The position numbers were made by a program, and so were the translations under genes. Positions 55,225-63,181 of a stretch of DNA of 64,000 nt are shown piece after piece. Origin of the DNA: Octadecabacter arcticus 238 (GTDB taxonomy: Bacteria; Pseudomonadota; Alphaproteobacteria; Rhodobacterales; Rhodobacteraceae). Below the pieces are notes generated by a model that saw only the letters and a list, made by a program, of their open reading frames with translations, did no database searches and had not been told where the DNA came from. Where the stretch lies: contig NC_020908.1 of the NCBI RefSeq assembly GCF_000155735.2, positions 1,369,001 through 1,433,000 of the forward strand, written 5' to 3'. Positions within the stretch are counted from its first letter, which is position 1. The number at the start of each line of letters is the position of its first letter.

Positions 55225-56268
55225 ATGCGCAGCAGCAAAACCATTCACGTTGTATCGTGCCATGCCGAAGGCGAAGTCGGCGATGTCATCGTTGGCGGCG
55301 TCGCCCCACCACCGGGCAAGACCCTGTGGGAGCAGCGCACGTGGATCGCGAACGATCAGACCCTGCGCAATTTCATGCTGAATGAGCCGCGCGGCGGTGT
55401 GTTTCGCCATGTGAACCTGCTGGTGCCGCCAATCCATCCAGAGGCGCAGATGGGCTGGATCATCATGGAACCAGAGGATACGCCGCCGATGTCCGGCTCT
55501 AATTCGATCTGCGTTTCAACCGTGCTGCTCGACAGCGGGATCATTCCGATGACAGAGCCGGTGACCGAGATGGTGCTAGAGGCCCCCGGTGGTTTGGTGC
55601 GCGTGAGGGCTGAATGCCGAAACGGCAAGGCAGAACGGATCACAGTGCGCAATTTGCCATCCTTTGCGGGTGAGATGGGCGTGCCTTTGAACGTCAAAGG
55701 GATTGGCCAGATCACTGTCGATACGGCCTTTGGCGGCGACAGTTTTGTTGTGGTTGATGCGGCGGCCCTCGGGTTCGATCTGGTCGCATCCGAGGCCAAG
55801 GCGCTGGCTGATCTGGGCGTGGCGATTACCAACGCGGCCAACGCGCAACTGACCTTTCACCACCCAAGCAATCCGGACTGGAAGCACTTTTCATTTTGCC
55901 TGTTTGCCGGACCAATTACGCGGGACGGCAGCCACCTGACGACCTCCGCAGCCGTTGCAATTCAACCGGGCAAGATTGACCGATCCCCAACGGGCACCGC
56001 AGCCTCAGCGCGCATGGCGCTGTTGCATGCGCGCGGCGACATGCAGGTGGGCGAAACGTTCACCGTGCGATCAATCATCAACTCTGAATTCCACGGCCGG
56101 ATTGCGCAAACCACCACTTTGGGGGACATCCCCGCGATCTTACCCGAAATCACTGGGCGTGCGTGGATCACGGGCACCCATCAACACATGCTCGACCCCG
56201 ATGACCCGTGGCCCGAGGGCTACCGCCTCAGCGACACTTGGCCCGATTTGAAGGACCGCTCGGACTGA
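55225..56268 (+). CDS. Proline racemase family protein with Ser/Thr at the catalytic positions
   Basis: The 347-residue protein starts three bases after the previous gene. It has the diaminopimelate-epimerase-like fold: [18 protein letters not shown], the N-terminal catalytic loop [19 protein letters not shown] and the C-terminal loop [20 protein letters not shown]. Racemases and epimerases of the family use Cys in both loops (CGH/CGT types); here the residues are Ser and Thr. Cys/Thr enzymes are dehydratases of trans-3-hydroxyproline; the Ser/Thr pair seen here is unusual. Function is probably on a proline or hydroxyproline derivative produced by the neighbouring demethylase. Confidence 0.82.
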   Translation: MRSSKTIHVVSCHAEGEVGDVIVGGVAPPPGKTLWEQRTWIANDQTLRNFMLNEPRGGVFRHVNLLVPPIHPEAQMGWIIMEPEDTPPMSGSNSICVSTVLLDSGIIPMTEPVTEMVLEAPGGLVRVRAECRNGKAERITVRNLPSFAGEMGVPLNVKGIGQITVDTAFGGDSFVVVDAAALGFDLVASEAKALADLGVAITNAANAQLTFHHPSNPDWKHFSFCLFAGPITRDGSHLTTSAAVAIQPGKIDRSPTGTAASARMALLHARGDMQVGETFTVRSIINSEFHGRIAQTTTLGDIPAILPEITGRAWITGTHQHMLDPDDPWPEGYRLSDTWPDLKDRSD

Positions 56269-56473
56269 CGCGTCTGAACATCCCGTAACTGTCGCAGGAC
56301 GATCTGACCGGATTGCAGCCCAGCACCGCGCAGTTAATTGACAAGATCGAACGTATCATTCGTGGACGCGTGGACGGCACCACAGGCAGGCACTACGATG
56401 CCCGTTGATCCGCGCTTGCGATGGTGTCCCGTATTTTAAAGCAGGGGGCGATCAATAAGACCTGCCGCTCTTA
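56269..56473. other. Intergenic region, no gene recognised
   Basis: Holds only short frames (for example STAQLIDKIERIIRGRV near 56330), which may be a relic of the lost 5' part of the DUF1185-like gene or of another gene. Confidence 0.3.
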
Positions 56474-56752
56474 GTCAACGTTGGGGCGGACCTTGGTCAC
56501 TCTCTGTCAGACGAGCTGGAGGAAATTCTGGATGGACCGCCGATCAGCTACGTTAAGGCCGCACTCGTTGGTTTGTCAGGTGCGATGGAGCACGGCGCGG
56601 CCGTGCTCCATCGCAAGTTTGGCAAACCTGTGCGCACACATTGACCTTGTGGGTCCCCGATGCGCCACGCGCGAGCGAGATTGTGCTTTGCATTGGCATG
56701 TCAGGCGGAACACGCGCCAATCCAAGGGTCGGCAAAGGCCCGAAAGGTGCCT
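56474..56752 (+). pseudogene. DUF1185 (amino acid synthesis family) relic
   Basis: A first segment (56474-56644) reads VNVGADLGHSLSDELEEIL and ALVGLSGAMEHGAAVLHRKF, then a stop. A second segment (56649-56752) reads VPDAPRASEIVLCIGMSGG and NPRVGKGPKGA, the usual C-terminus of DUF1185. The central part (normally PSNKKVG-like) is deleted, and no start remains. In other genomes this family is linked to amino acid metabolism; here it is dead. Confidence 0.72.
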
Positions 56753-57761
56753 AGAAGCCTTCGACGACGATCTTGCCTTTCGCCTTGCCGGTTTCAACGA
56801 GCCGATGTGCTTCACGCATGTTGGCAGCATTAATCGGCGTCAGCACCTGCGACACAGTTGTGCGAATGCGCCCTGCATCGATTTCTTTGGCGACATGAGA
56901 CAGCAGTTTGTGTTGCTCAATCATATCGGGCGTCTTGTGCATGGGGCGCGCGAACATGAATTCCCAATGAAGGCTCGCCGCTTTCATCTTCATTCCGGCC
57001 ATTGGCATCGGCGAGTCCGTACCATCAATAGAGACGATGCCGCCCTGTGGCCGGATCAGTTCAACTGCCGCATCCCAATGGCGCATGTCGTTGAAGACCG
57101 CGATATGATCGACGTGATGCATGCCAAGTGCGCGCACCTGTACCACTATATCTTCGCCGTGGCTGATCACATGATCTGCGCCCAGATCTTGTACCCACGC
57201 GCTCGTCTCTGGCCGCGATGCCGTCGCGATGACGACCAACCCAGCCTGCTTGGCAAGCTGGATGCCGATAGACCCTACACCGCCGGCGGCGCCGATGATC
57301 AAGATCGTCTGGCCCTTGTCGGCGCCATCACGATCAATGCCCAAGCGATCGAAAAACGCCTCATAGGCGGTGATCGTTGTCAATGGAAGGGCGGCGGCTT
57401 CTGCGTGGGACAGTGAGGTTGGTTTGTGGCCGACGATGCGCTCGTCAACCAAATGAAATTCTTGGTTGGTACCGGAGCGCGTGATGTCGCCCGCATAATA
57501 GACCGCGTCGCCAGCTTTGAACAACGTCACATCAGGCCCAACGGCCTCGACGACACCAGACGCATCATAGCCGATAACACGCGGGCTTGGCTCGACCGTG
57601 TCCTTGGGCGCGCGCACTTTTGTGTCGACAGGGTTCACCGCAACCGCTTTGACGCCGACCAGAATATCGTGGCCTTGCGGCCTTGGCGTTTCGAGCGTCA
57701 CATCAAGAAACGCATTTGGATTTTCGATCGGTAGATACTGGGTGAGAGCGACGGCTTTCAT
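56751..57761 (-). CDS. Zinc-type alcohol dehydrogenase-like / quinone reductase family protein
   Basis: The 336-residue MDR-superfamily protein starts MKAVALTQYLPIENP at 57761. It has GYDASGVVEAVGPDV, AAALPLTTITAYEAFFDRLG and the NADPH motif ILIIGAAGGVGSIGIQLAKQAG near residue 152. No catalytic zinc ligands are visible, so it is closer to the quinone oxidoreductase/enoyl reductase branch. Reaction not assignable. It ends two bases into the DUF1185 relic on the opposite strand. Confidence 0.82.
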   Translation of the reverse strand: MKAVALTQYLPIENPNAFLDVTLETPRPQGHDILVGVKAVAVNPVDTKVRAPKDTVEPSPRVIGYDASGVVEAVGPDVTLFKAGDAVYYAGDITRSGTNQEFHLVDERIVGHKPTSLSHAEAAALPLTTITAYEAFFDRLGIDRDGADKGQTILIIGAAGGVGSIGIQLAKQAGLVVIATASRPETSAWVQDLGADHVISHGEDIVVQVRALGMHHVDHIAVFNDMRHWDAAVELIRPQGGIVSIDGTDSPMPMAGMKMKAASLHWEFMFARPMHKTPDMIEQHKLLSHVAKEIDAGRIRTTVSQVLTPINAANMREAHRLVETGKAKGKIVVEGF

Positions 57762-57939
57762 GCAATTTTTCCTCAAATGTTGTGTCCGATAGGCGGGCGG
57801 GATTGTTTGATGGCTAAGTCTCACTTAACGGCCAATATCGCAAGTCCGCACAAAGGACGGTCTCCTCGTTTTGGTCCCCGTAAGCCGACGGTCTATGTGT
57901 AAAAGGAATTTGGATCCAAACACCCTGAGCGCGCTTTTA
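57762..57939. other. Short intergenic region
   Basis: No gene; lies between the reductase start and the type-2 IS256 copy 2. It should contain the reductase promoter. Confidence 0.35.
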
Positions 57940-59376
57940 GGGAATGTCCCGAAGAATGTTGAAATTTTAATTTAGGGTGGCGTTGCTTCCCCTGAGCCGT
58001 AGGCTCTGGGTGTTTAATCGCAAAAGGAAGCAACACCATGAAGAAGACTATCACAGCAAGCGCTGGACTTGCCAGCGCGTCGAATGTTCATCAACTCGTG
58101 GAAACAGCCTGGGACAAAGTTGGCGAGAGCTTCGAGCAGTTCTGCCTGACGGCGGGCGTCGCCAGTCTGGTTCAGATGTTTGGTGAGGACGCAGATACGC
58201 TGGCGGGTGGCCGATACGAGCATTGCACTGACAAGCCTGGCCACAGATGGGGCACCGCGAAAGGTCAGGTTGGGTTCCATGGTGGGAAGATTGAGCTGGA
58301 GCGCGCCCGTGTGCGCGATAAAGTGACCGGTAAAGAGATTGTCCTGCCGAGCTGGGAAGAGGCCTCCTCGGGTGGCTTCCTTGAACAATGGGAAATGAGC
58401 CTAATGTTGATGAATGTTTCCACCCGTAAGTATGACCGAGCTGTACGGCTGCCCGAAGCGAAGGTGCCTAATAAGGCAGGGAGCGGGCTGTCCAGGTCAG
58501 CAGTTTCGCGTCGCTTCAAAGCACTCACCCAAGCGCGCCTGGATGAGTGGATGTCATCTGATCTATCGGAGCTTGACCTTGTAGCGATCCAGATCGACGG
58601 GCTGCATTTGGACGATCATTTGTTGGTGCTTGCGGCCGTGGGTGTGGAGGTTTCAGGCGAAAAGCACCCTCTGGGCGTCATTGAAGGGGCGACCGAGAAC
58701 GCCGCGACGGTTCAGGCGCTTTTGGACAATCTGATAGAGCGTGGGCTCGATCCAGCGGGCTGCTATTTGTTCATCGTAGATGGGGCTAAGGCACTGACCA
58801 AGGCAATTCGGCGCACATTTGGTGCCGATATTCCCATCCAAAGATGCCAGATACACAAGGCCCGCAACATAACTGACAGGCTTCCTCCAAAGCTGCACGC
58901 CTCCGTACGCCGCGCGCTGAAGCAAGCATGGGAGCTTGATGATGCCGACAAAGCCGAGCGGTTGATGCGGAATCTTGCCCAGCGACTAGAGCTTGAGGCT
59001 CCGGACGTTTCAAAGTCGATCCTTGAGGGCCTAGACGAAATTCTAACTGTTGTTAGGTTGGGGCTACCTGTGGAATTGAGACGCTCATTGGCCAGCACCA
59101 ACATCATTGAATCTATGAACAGCGTGATCCGACAGGTCTGTCGAAACGTCAAACGCTGGCGCGATGCAAAAATGGCGCTGCGCTGGACAGGGGCTGGTAT
59201 GCTGGAAGCCGCGAAAGGCTTCCGCCGCCTAAAGGCCTACAAGCAACTCCCCATTCTCAAGCAAGCTTTGCTAGATCATCGCAATACCGTAACGCTTGAC
59301 CAAATCAAGGACGTCGCCTAACCATCAATCAAGCAGCGCCACTCGCCCGATTTTCAACATCGTACGGGACATCCCC
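57940..59376 (+). mobile_element. IS256-family element type 2 (copy 2), intact
   Basis: The ends GGGAATGTCCCGAAGAATG and (complement) GGGGATGTCCCGTACG are flanked by a perfect 8-bp duplication CGCTTTTA (57932-57939, 59377-59384). It inserted at the stop codon of the sensor kinase gene, leaving that stop intact in the duplicated sequence. Confidence 0.93.
58038..59321 (+). CDS. IS256-family transposase type 2 (intact)
   Basis: The 427-residue protein has AIQIDGLHLDDH (Asp), FIVDGAKALTKA (Asp), QRCQIHKARN and ASTNIIESMNSVIR (Glu), the DDE/mutator layout with the RCxxHK motif. Start MKKTITASAG follows AAAGGAAGCAACACC. It shares no clear sequence identity with the type-1 IS256 transposase. Presumed active. 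Confidence 0.92.
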   Translation: MKKTITASAGLASASNVHQLVETAWDKVGESFEQFCLTAGVASLVQMFGEDADTLAGGRYEHCTDKPGHRWGTAKGQVGFHGGKIELERARVRDKVTGKEIVLPSWEEASSGGFLEQWEMSLMLMNVSTRKYDRAVRLPEAKVPNKAGSGLSRSAVSRRFKALTQARLDEWMSSDLSELDLVAIQIDGLHLDDHLLVLAAVGVEVSGEKHPLGVIEGATENAATVQALLDNLIERGLDPAGCYLFIVDGAKALTKAIRRTFGADIPIQRCQIHKARNITDRLPPKLHASVRRALKQAWELDDADKAERLMRNLAQRLELEAPDVSKSILEGLDEILTVVRLGLPVELRRSLASTNIIESMNSVIRQVCRNVKRWRDAKMALRWTGAGMLEAAKGFRRLKAYKQLPILKQALLDHRNTVTLDQIKDVA

Positions 59377-60664
59377 CGCTTTTACGACCCCCACTCTAGT
59401 CGGGCATTCAGGCCACCGTCGGGCAGATTGCTGAGGATTAGGTCCACGTCGCGCTGCGCCACCATATCCTGCACAATGGACAGGCCAAGGCCATGTCCGG
59501 GAACGGTTTCATCCAGCCGCTTGCCGCGCCGCATGACTGACGCAAGCTCAGCCTCGGAGATCCCCGGGCCGTTATCGCTCACCTGAATAAATCCACGGAT
59601 CGCGGTCCCTCCTGCGGAGATCGCAATTTTATCACCAGTCCATTTCGTAGCGTTGTCGATCAGGTTCCCCAACAATTCTGTCAGAGCGAATTCGTCAAAA
59701 GGGCACACGGCGTGCGGTGCGATATCCATCGTCCACGCCACGTCATCGCCACCGACGCGTCTTTGAAAGGCTTGCACCAATTTTCGCAAAACGGGTCCAG
59801 TTTTGCACTGCACAACTTGCCCGCTCATTTGATCGCGCGTTCTTGCCAGTTCTCGTTCCACCAGATGCTGTGTGCTGGTGACTTGATAGTCGATCTCGTC
59901 GGGAATGGTCGACACATCGCCACCCGACCGAAGGTCTTGTGCAAGCGCGCGCATCACGGTGAGGGGGGTTTTCAGGCCGTGGGCCAATGTGCTGGCGCGC
60001 GCGCGCGCAGTTTCGACGGCTTGTTCTTGGCTCTCAAGAAGATCGTTCACTTCTTTAACAAGTGGTGCGACCTCAGCCGCGCAATCCGTTGACAGCCTTT
60101 GGCCCGGTTTGGTTTTCACCAAATTAACCTCGGCTTTAACTTTATCGAGCGGCTTTAGGCCAATGCGGACAGTAAACCATGAGGCGAGCACCAAGAAAGT
60201 ACCAAGCAACGCCAATGCCATCGTCACACTGCGTCGAAAACTTGAAATCGGCGCTTCGACGCTGGTTTGATCGATCGCGACGGCCACGAGTAACTCCCGT
60301 GCTTCGCCTTCATGTTCCAGTGTGATCCGCCAACTCCCCGTGAGGTAAACTTCGCCGTCCGATCCTACAATTGTTGCAAACGCCAGCTTGCCGCGCTCTG
60401 CGGGGGGCTCCAAATCAAGTGGCTGTGCCCAATAAGATGCGGACAACACCGGCGCGCCATTCTCTTGTGTGACTTGCCAATAATATCCGCTCAGGGGTTG
60501 GGAAAAGCGCGGATCGCCCAATTCCCCGACAGTCAATTGCCCGTCAACATCGAGCTGCGTCTGACTGGTCAGCGTGACAACCCAAGCATCTAACTCGCTA
60601 TGAATGCGTTCCTCGAAATAATTGCGAAAGAGCTGATTGAGGACCAGAGCGGTCGCGAGAAGGG

Positions 60665-61912
60665 CAGGGGAATCGCATGAGATTTAGGTGTTAATTATTT
60701 CGGCGAGGAAATCATCATCCCATGATGCAATGTGGCGCTTTGATCGCAGGCTATGCTTCCCCTTTACGGAGCGCAGCATGTTGCTTGCAGCGTGTTTTAT
60801 GGTCGTAAAATTCGCTGGAGCATTGCCTTTTCGGATACGGCATTCATCGTCGCGAAACACCATGTCCATGACCCAATGCAGCCCGTTTTCTATTCCCCAG
60901 TGGTCACGGATGGCTTTGGCGTGATGTTCAGCATCTGATGTCATTGATGAAATGTAATAGCGGGTTTCGGCGCGCGTTTTATCCTGCAGGATGGCGTGGT
61001 ACTGGACCATAACGATGCTTTTCAAACCGGGCCAATTGTGGTCCGCTTTAAGCCAGTCAATATCCGTGCACACTGTGACCCTCCTTGTTTCGATACGGCC
61101 ATGAGACTTCTCTACCGTTTCGTGGTAAGTGACTGTTGTGTCGTCATAATCTACGGCCGCCTGTTCCGTCATGAATAATTCTGTGTCCTTGCGTAGGCTG
61201 CCCTGATTACCCTTCAAAGCGAGGATGTAGTCTGCTTCTTTGGAGATGATCTTCGCGGCGATTTCGCGTTGGCATCCCATAGCGTCGATGGTGACAATAG
61301 CCCCCTTCAGGGTGAGCAGTTCCAACAGTTCTGGTATGGCCGTTATCTCGTTGGACTTGCCGTCCACCTGCCGTTGCGCCAGCGTCAGATTCCATTCCGA
61401 ACTCCAGGCCGAGATCATGTGAATTGCGGCCTTGCCGCCAGCTTTATCCAGGCTGCGGCGAGAGGTTTTCCCATCAATCGCGACCACTCCAGTCACCGTC
61501 TTGTTAAGGGAGGCCACCCAGTCGATAAAACAGGCCTGAAACGCCTCGGCATCCAAGGCCGCAAAGATGTTTCCAAGTTGGTCATGGGACGGTGTCCCGT
61601 CTGCAAAAGGTAGAAAACGCTTCAAAAAGCCCAGTTTCTTGGTCCCATATATCGAGATGGCCGTCCAGTCATTGGCACCTGACAAAACAGCGCATAGGGT
61701 TAAGAGGAGTATTTCCGGCAAAGGGTAAGTCACTTTAACCTCTTGACGTGAATCGCTTATATCTGAAAAATGCGTAAGAAATTCAATGGGATGGATCTCA
61801 GGTGAACTTGGGGTTGGCATGGCATATGACCTCGTTAAAACAGTAAAGATCACCCATCGAATCAGCCTCTACAACATTTGTCGACATCGTTATTGTTCAT
61901 GCGATTGCCTTG
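60665..61912 (-). mobile_element. ISAs1-family element
   Basis: The inverted ends CAGGGGAATCGCATGA and (complement) CAAGGCAATCGCATGA are flanked by CGAGAAGGG on both sides (60656-60664, 61913-61921), a 9-bp duplication. It lies in codons of the first membrane segment of the sensor kinase. Confidence 0.9.
60684..61820 (-). CDS. ISAs1-family transposase
   Basis: About 378 residues counted from MPTPSSPE; Met12 of the longer frame is chosen. Typical features are PLPEILLLTLCAVLSGANDW near the N-terminus, TPSHDQLGNIFAALD, VVAIDGKTSRRSLDKAGG (first Asp), TIDAMGCQREIAAKI (second Asp), LALKGNQGSL and HWGIENGLHWVMDMVFRDD (Glu). Length and motifs fit ISAs1 (DDE) transposases. The frame is intact. Confidence 0.9.
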   Translation of the reverse strand: MPTPSSPEIHPIEFLTHFSDISDSRQEVKVTYPLPEILLLTLCAVLSGANDWTAISIYGTKKLGFLKRFLPFADGTPSHDQLGNIFAALDAEAFQACFIDWVASLNKTVTGVVAIDGKTSRRSLDKAGGKAAIHMISAWSSEWNLTLAQRQVDGKSNEITAIPELLELLTLKGAIVTIDAMGCQREIAAKIISKEADYILALKGNQGSLRKDTELFMTEQAAVDYDDTTVTYHETVEKSHGRIETRRVTVCTDIDWLKADHNWPGLKSIVMVQYHAILQDKTRAETRYYISSMTSDAEHHAKAIRDHWGIENGLHWVMDMVFRDDECRIRKGNAPANFTTIKHAASNMLRSVKGKHSLRSKRHIASWDDDFLAEIINT

Positions 61913-61975
61913 CGAGAAGGGCGATGATCGTTGACAAAGCAGACGTGATCAAAAGTCGGAGGCTGAGAGATGACG

Positions 61976-62641
61976 TCAAACTTTTGCCTCGGCAATAACG
62001 TATCCAAAGCCGCGCTTTGTCTCGATCAGGTCTGACCCGAGTTTGCGCCGCAGCCGACCAATCAGAACTTCGATTGCATTGCTGTCGGGTTCTTGGTCGC
62101 GAAAATAGATGTTTTCTGCCAAGACACTTTGGGCGACGACCTCGCCTTTGTGGTGCAACAGATAGCTCAGCAGTCGAAATTCCAGCGGGGTAACTTTAAT
62201 CCGCCGCCCCTCGAGTGTGATCCGCATTTGCAGCAGGTCGAGTTGTAAACCGCCGACGCTTAGCGCTGTCATTTTTTGTGTCGACGTGCGTCGTAAAAGT
62301 GCGCGCAGCCGCGCGAGCAGTTCTTCCATCTGGAACGGTTTCACCATGTAGTCGTCAGCGCCTGCGTCAATGCCCTCCACGCGCTCGTTCCAACTGCTTT
62401 TTGCACTCAGCAGCATGACGGGAAAATTTACCCCCTCTTTGCGCCAGTTGCGCAACACGCTGATCCCGTCCATCCGCGGCAGCCCAATATCAAGGATGGC
62501 TGCTGAATAACTTTCAGTGCCGCCTTTTTCCCATCCGTCTTCACCGTCACTGGCGATTTCGGCGATGTAGCCTTCGCTTTGCAGGACGTCTGCGATCAGG
62601 TCGGCGATCCGCGCCTCGTCTTCAACAATAAGAATGCGCAT
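61976..62641 (-). CDS. OmpR/PhoB-family response regulator
   Basis: The 221-residue protein has a receiver domain with acidic EDE (residues 7-9), phospho-acceptor Asp in AILDIGLPRMDG (about residue 51) and Lys in DYMVKPF. The C-terminal winged helix has VTPLEFRLLSYLLHHKG and SNAIEVLIGRLRRKLG. It precedes the sensor kinase with a TTGA overlap and follows the Ala/Ser-rich secreted protein by one base. Since the kinase is broken by ISAs1, this regulator has lost its cognate partner. Confidence 0.9.
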   Translation of the reverse strand: MRILIVEDEARIADLIADVLQSEGYIAEIASDGEDGWEKGGTESYSAAILDIGLPRMDGISVLRNWRKEGVNFPVMLLSAKSSWNERVEGIDAGADDYMVKPFQMEELLARLRALLRRTSTQKMTALSVGGLQLDLLQMRITLEGRRIKVTPLEFRLLSYLLHHKGEVVAQSVLAENIYFRDQEPDSNAIEVLIGRLRRKLGSDLIETKRGFGYVIAEAKV

Positions 62642-63181
62642 TCAACAGGCCCCTATGCCAAGTGTTGCGCCAGTTAACGCATCAACCGTCACAGTTTGAA
62701 CCGAGCCGGTCTCCGTGACCATGCGGATTAAATATGCCCTGTTGTTGCCTGCCACAGTGAACCTGACGCGGATCATCTGACCGGGGTGTCGGCGCTGCAC
62801 GATCCCGAAGATTTCGCGCAGAGGTTTCGCGTCGCCGCGGGCCACGGCGTCATTGGCGCGTGTCATGTTGCGCCGACTGATTGTGATGCCTTCACTGCCG
62901 CTGGGGGCGCTGCATCCACCTGCTGATTGATCCTGCTGGTCTCGGTCCGTCGACGAGTTATTGCCCGGTCCAGAAGGAGAGCTCGGTGGCGACGCAGGAC
63001 TTGCGGCTGAGGGTGCGCTTGCCGGTGAGGCGGCAGAGGGTGATGAGGGGGCGCTTGGCGCCGAGGCCGCCTGTGCGCTGCTCAATTGGGTTAAGATCGG
63101 GTTGCAATACACAGCCCCGACCGCAAGGCCCAGTCGGGCAAGTGCCGCGCGCCGTGTGAGTGTTGTGTTCGAACTGCTCAT
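62642..63181 (-). CDS. Secreted Ala/Ser/Pro-rich protein with PepSY-like C-terminus
   Basis: The 179-residue protein has a Tat-like or Sec signal (TLTRRAALARLGLAVGAVY), then about 45 residues of low-complexity Ala/Ser/Pro, then a C-terminal domain RVRFTVAGNNRAYLIRMV followed by TVDALTGATLG, resembling PepSY domains. Such small periplasmic proteins are often encoded with two-component systems and may modulate the sensor or another periplasmic target. The start overlaps the upstream gene (ATGA). The role is inferred. Confidence 0.65.
   Translation of the reverse strand: MSSSNTTLTRRAALARLGLAVGAVYCNPILTQLSSAQAASAPSAPSSPSAASPASAPSAASPASPPSSPSGPGNNSSTDRDQQDQSAGGCSAPSGSEGITISRRNMTRANDAVARGDAKPLREIFGIVQRRHPGQMIRVRFTVAGNNRAYLIRMVTETGSVQTVTVDALTGATLGIGAC

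Larger units (their letters stand above)
59382..61979 (-). pseudogene. Sensor histidine kinase interrupted by ISAs1
   Basis: The TTG start at 61979 overlaps the response-regulator stop (TTGA). The first codons (SLSLRLLITSALSTIIALLA, a membrane segment) end at the ISAs1 insertion. After it come TALVLNQLFRNYFEERIHSE, a periplasmic domain, a second membrane segment MALALLGTFLVLASWF, the H-box STLAHGLKTPLTVMRAL, N-box GNLIDNATKW, and VSDNGPGIS and GHGLGLSIV. Joined length is about 444 residues, a QseC/PhoQ-type kinase. The cytoplasmic part may still be made from the internal ATG at 60536, but the membrane anchor would be incomplete. Confidence 0.85.

Noticed and set aside
56481-57416. A 311-codon plus-strand frame
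   Set aside because: Antisense to the quinone-reductase-like gene and out of frame with the DUF1185 relic; no start signal.
61786-61998. Short plus-strand ORF across the ISAs1 right end
   Set aside because: Antisense to the kinase start and transposase start; no family match.
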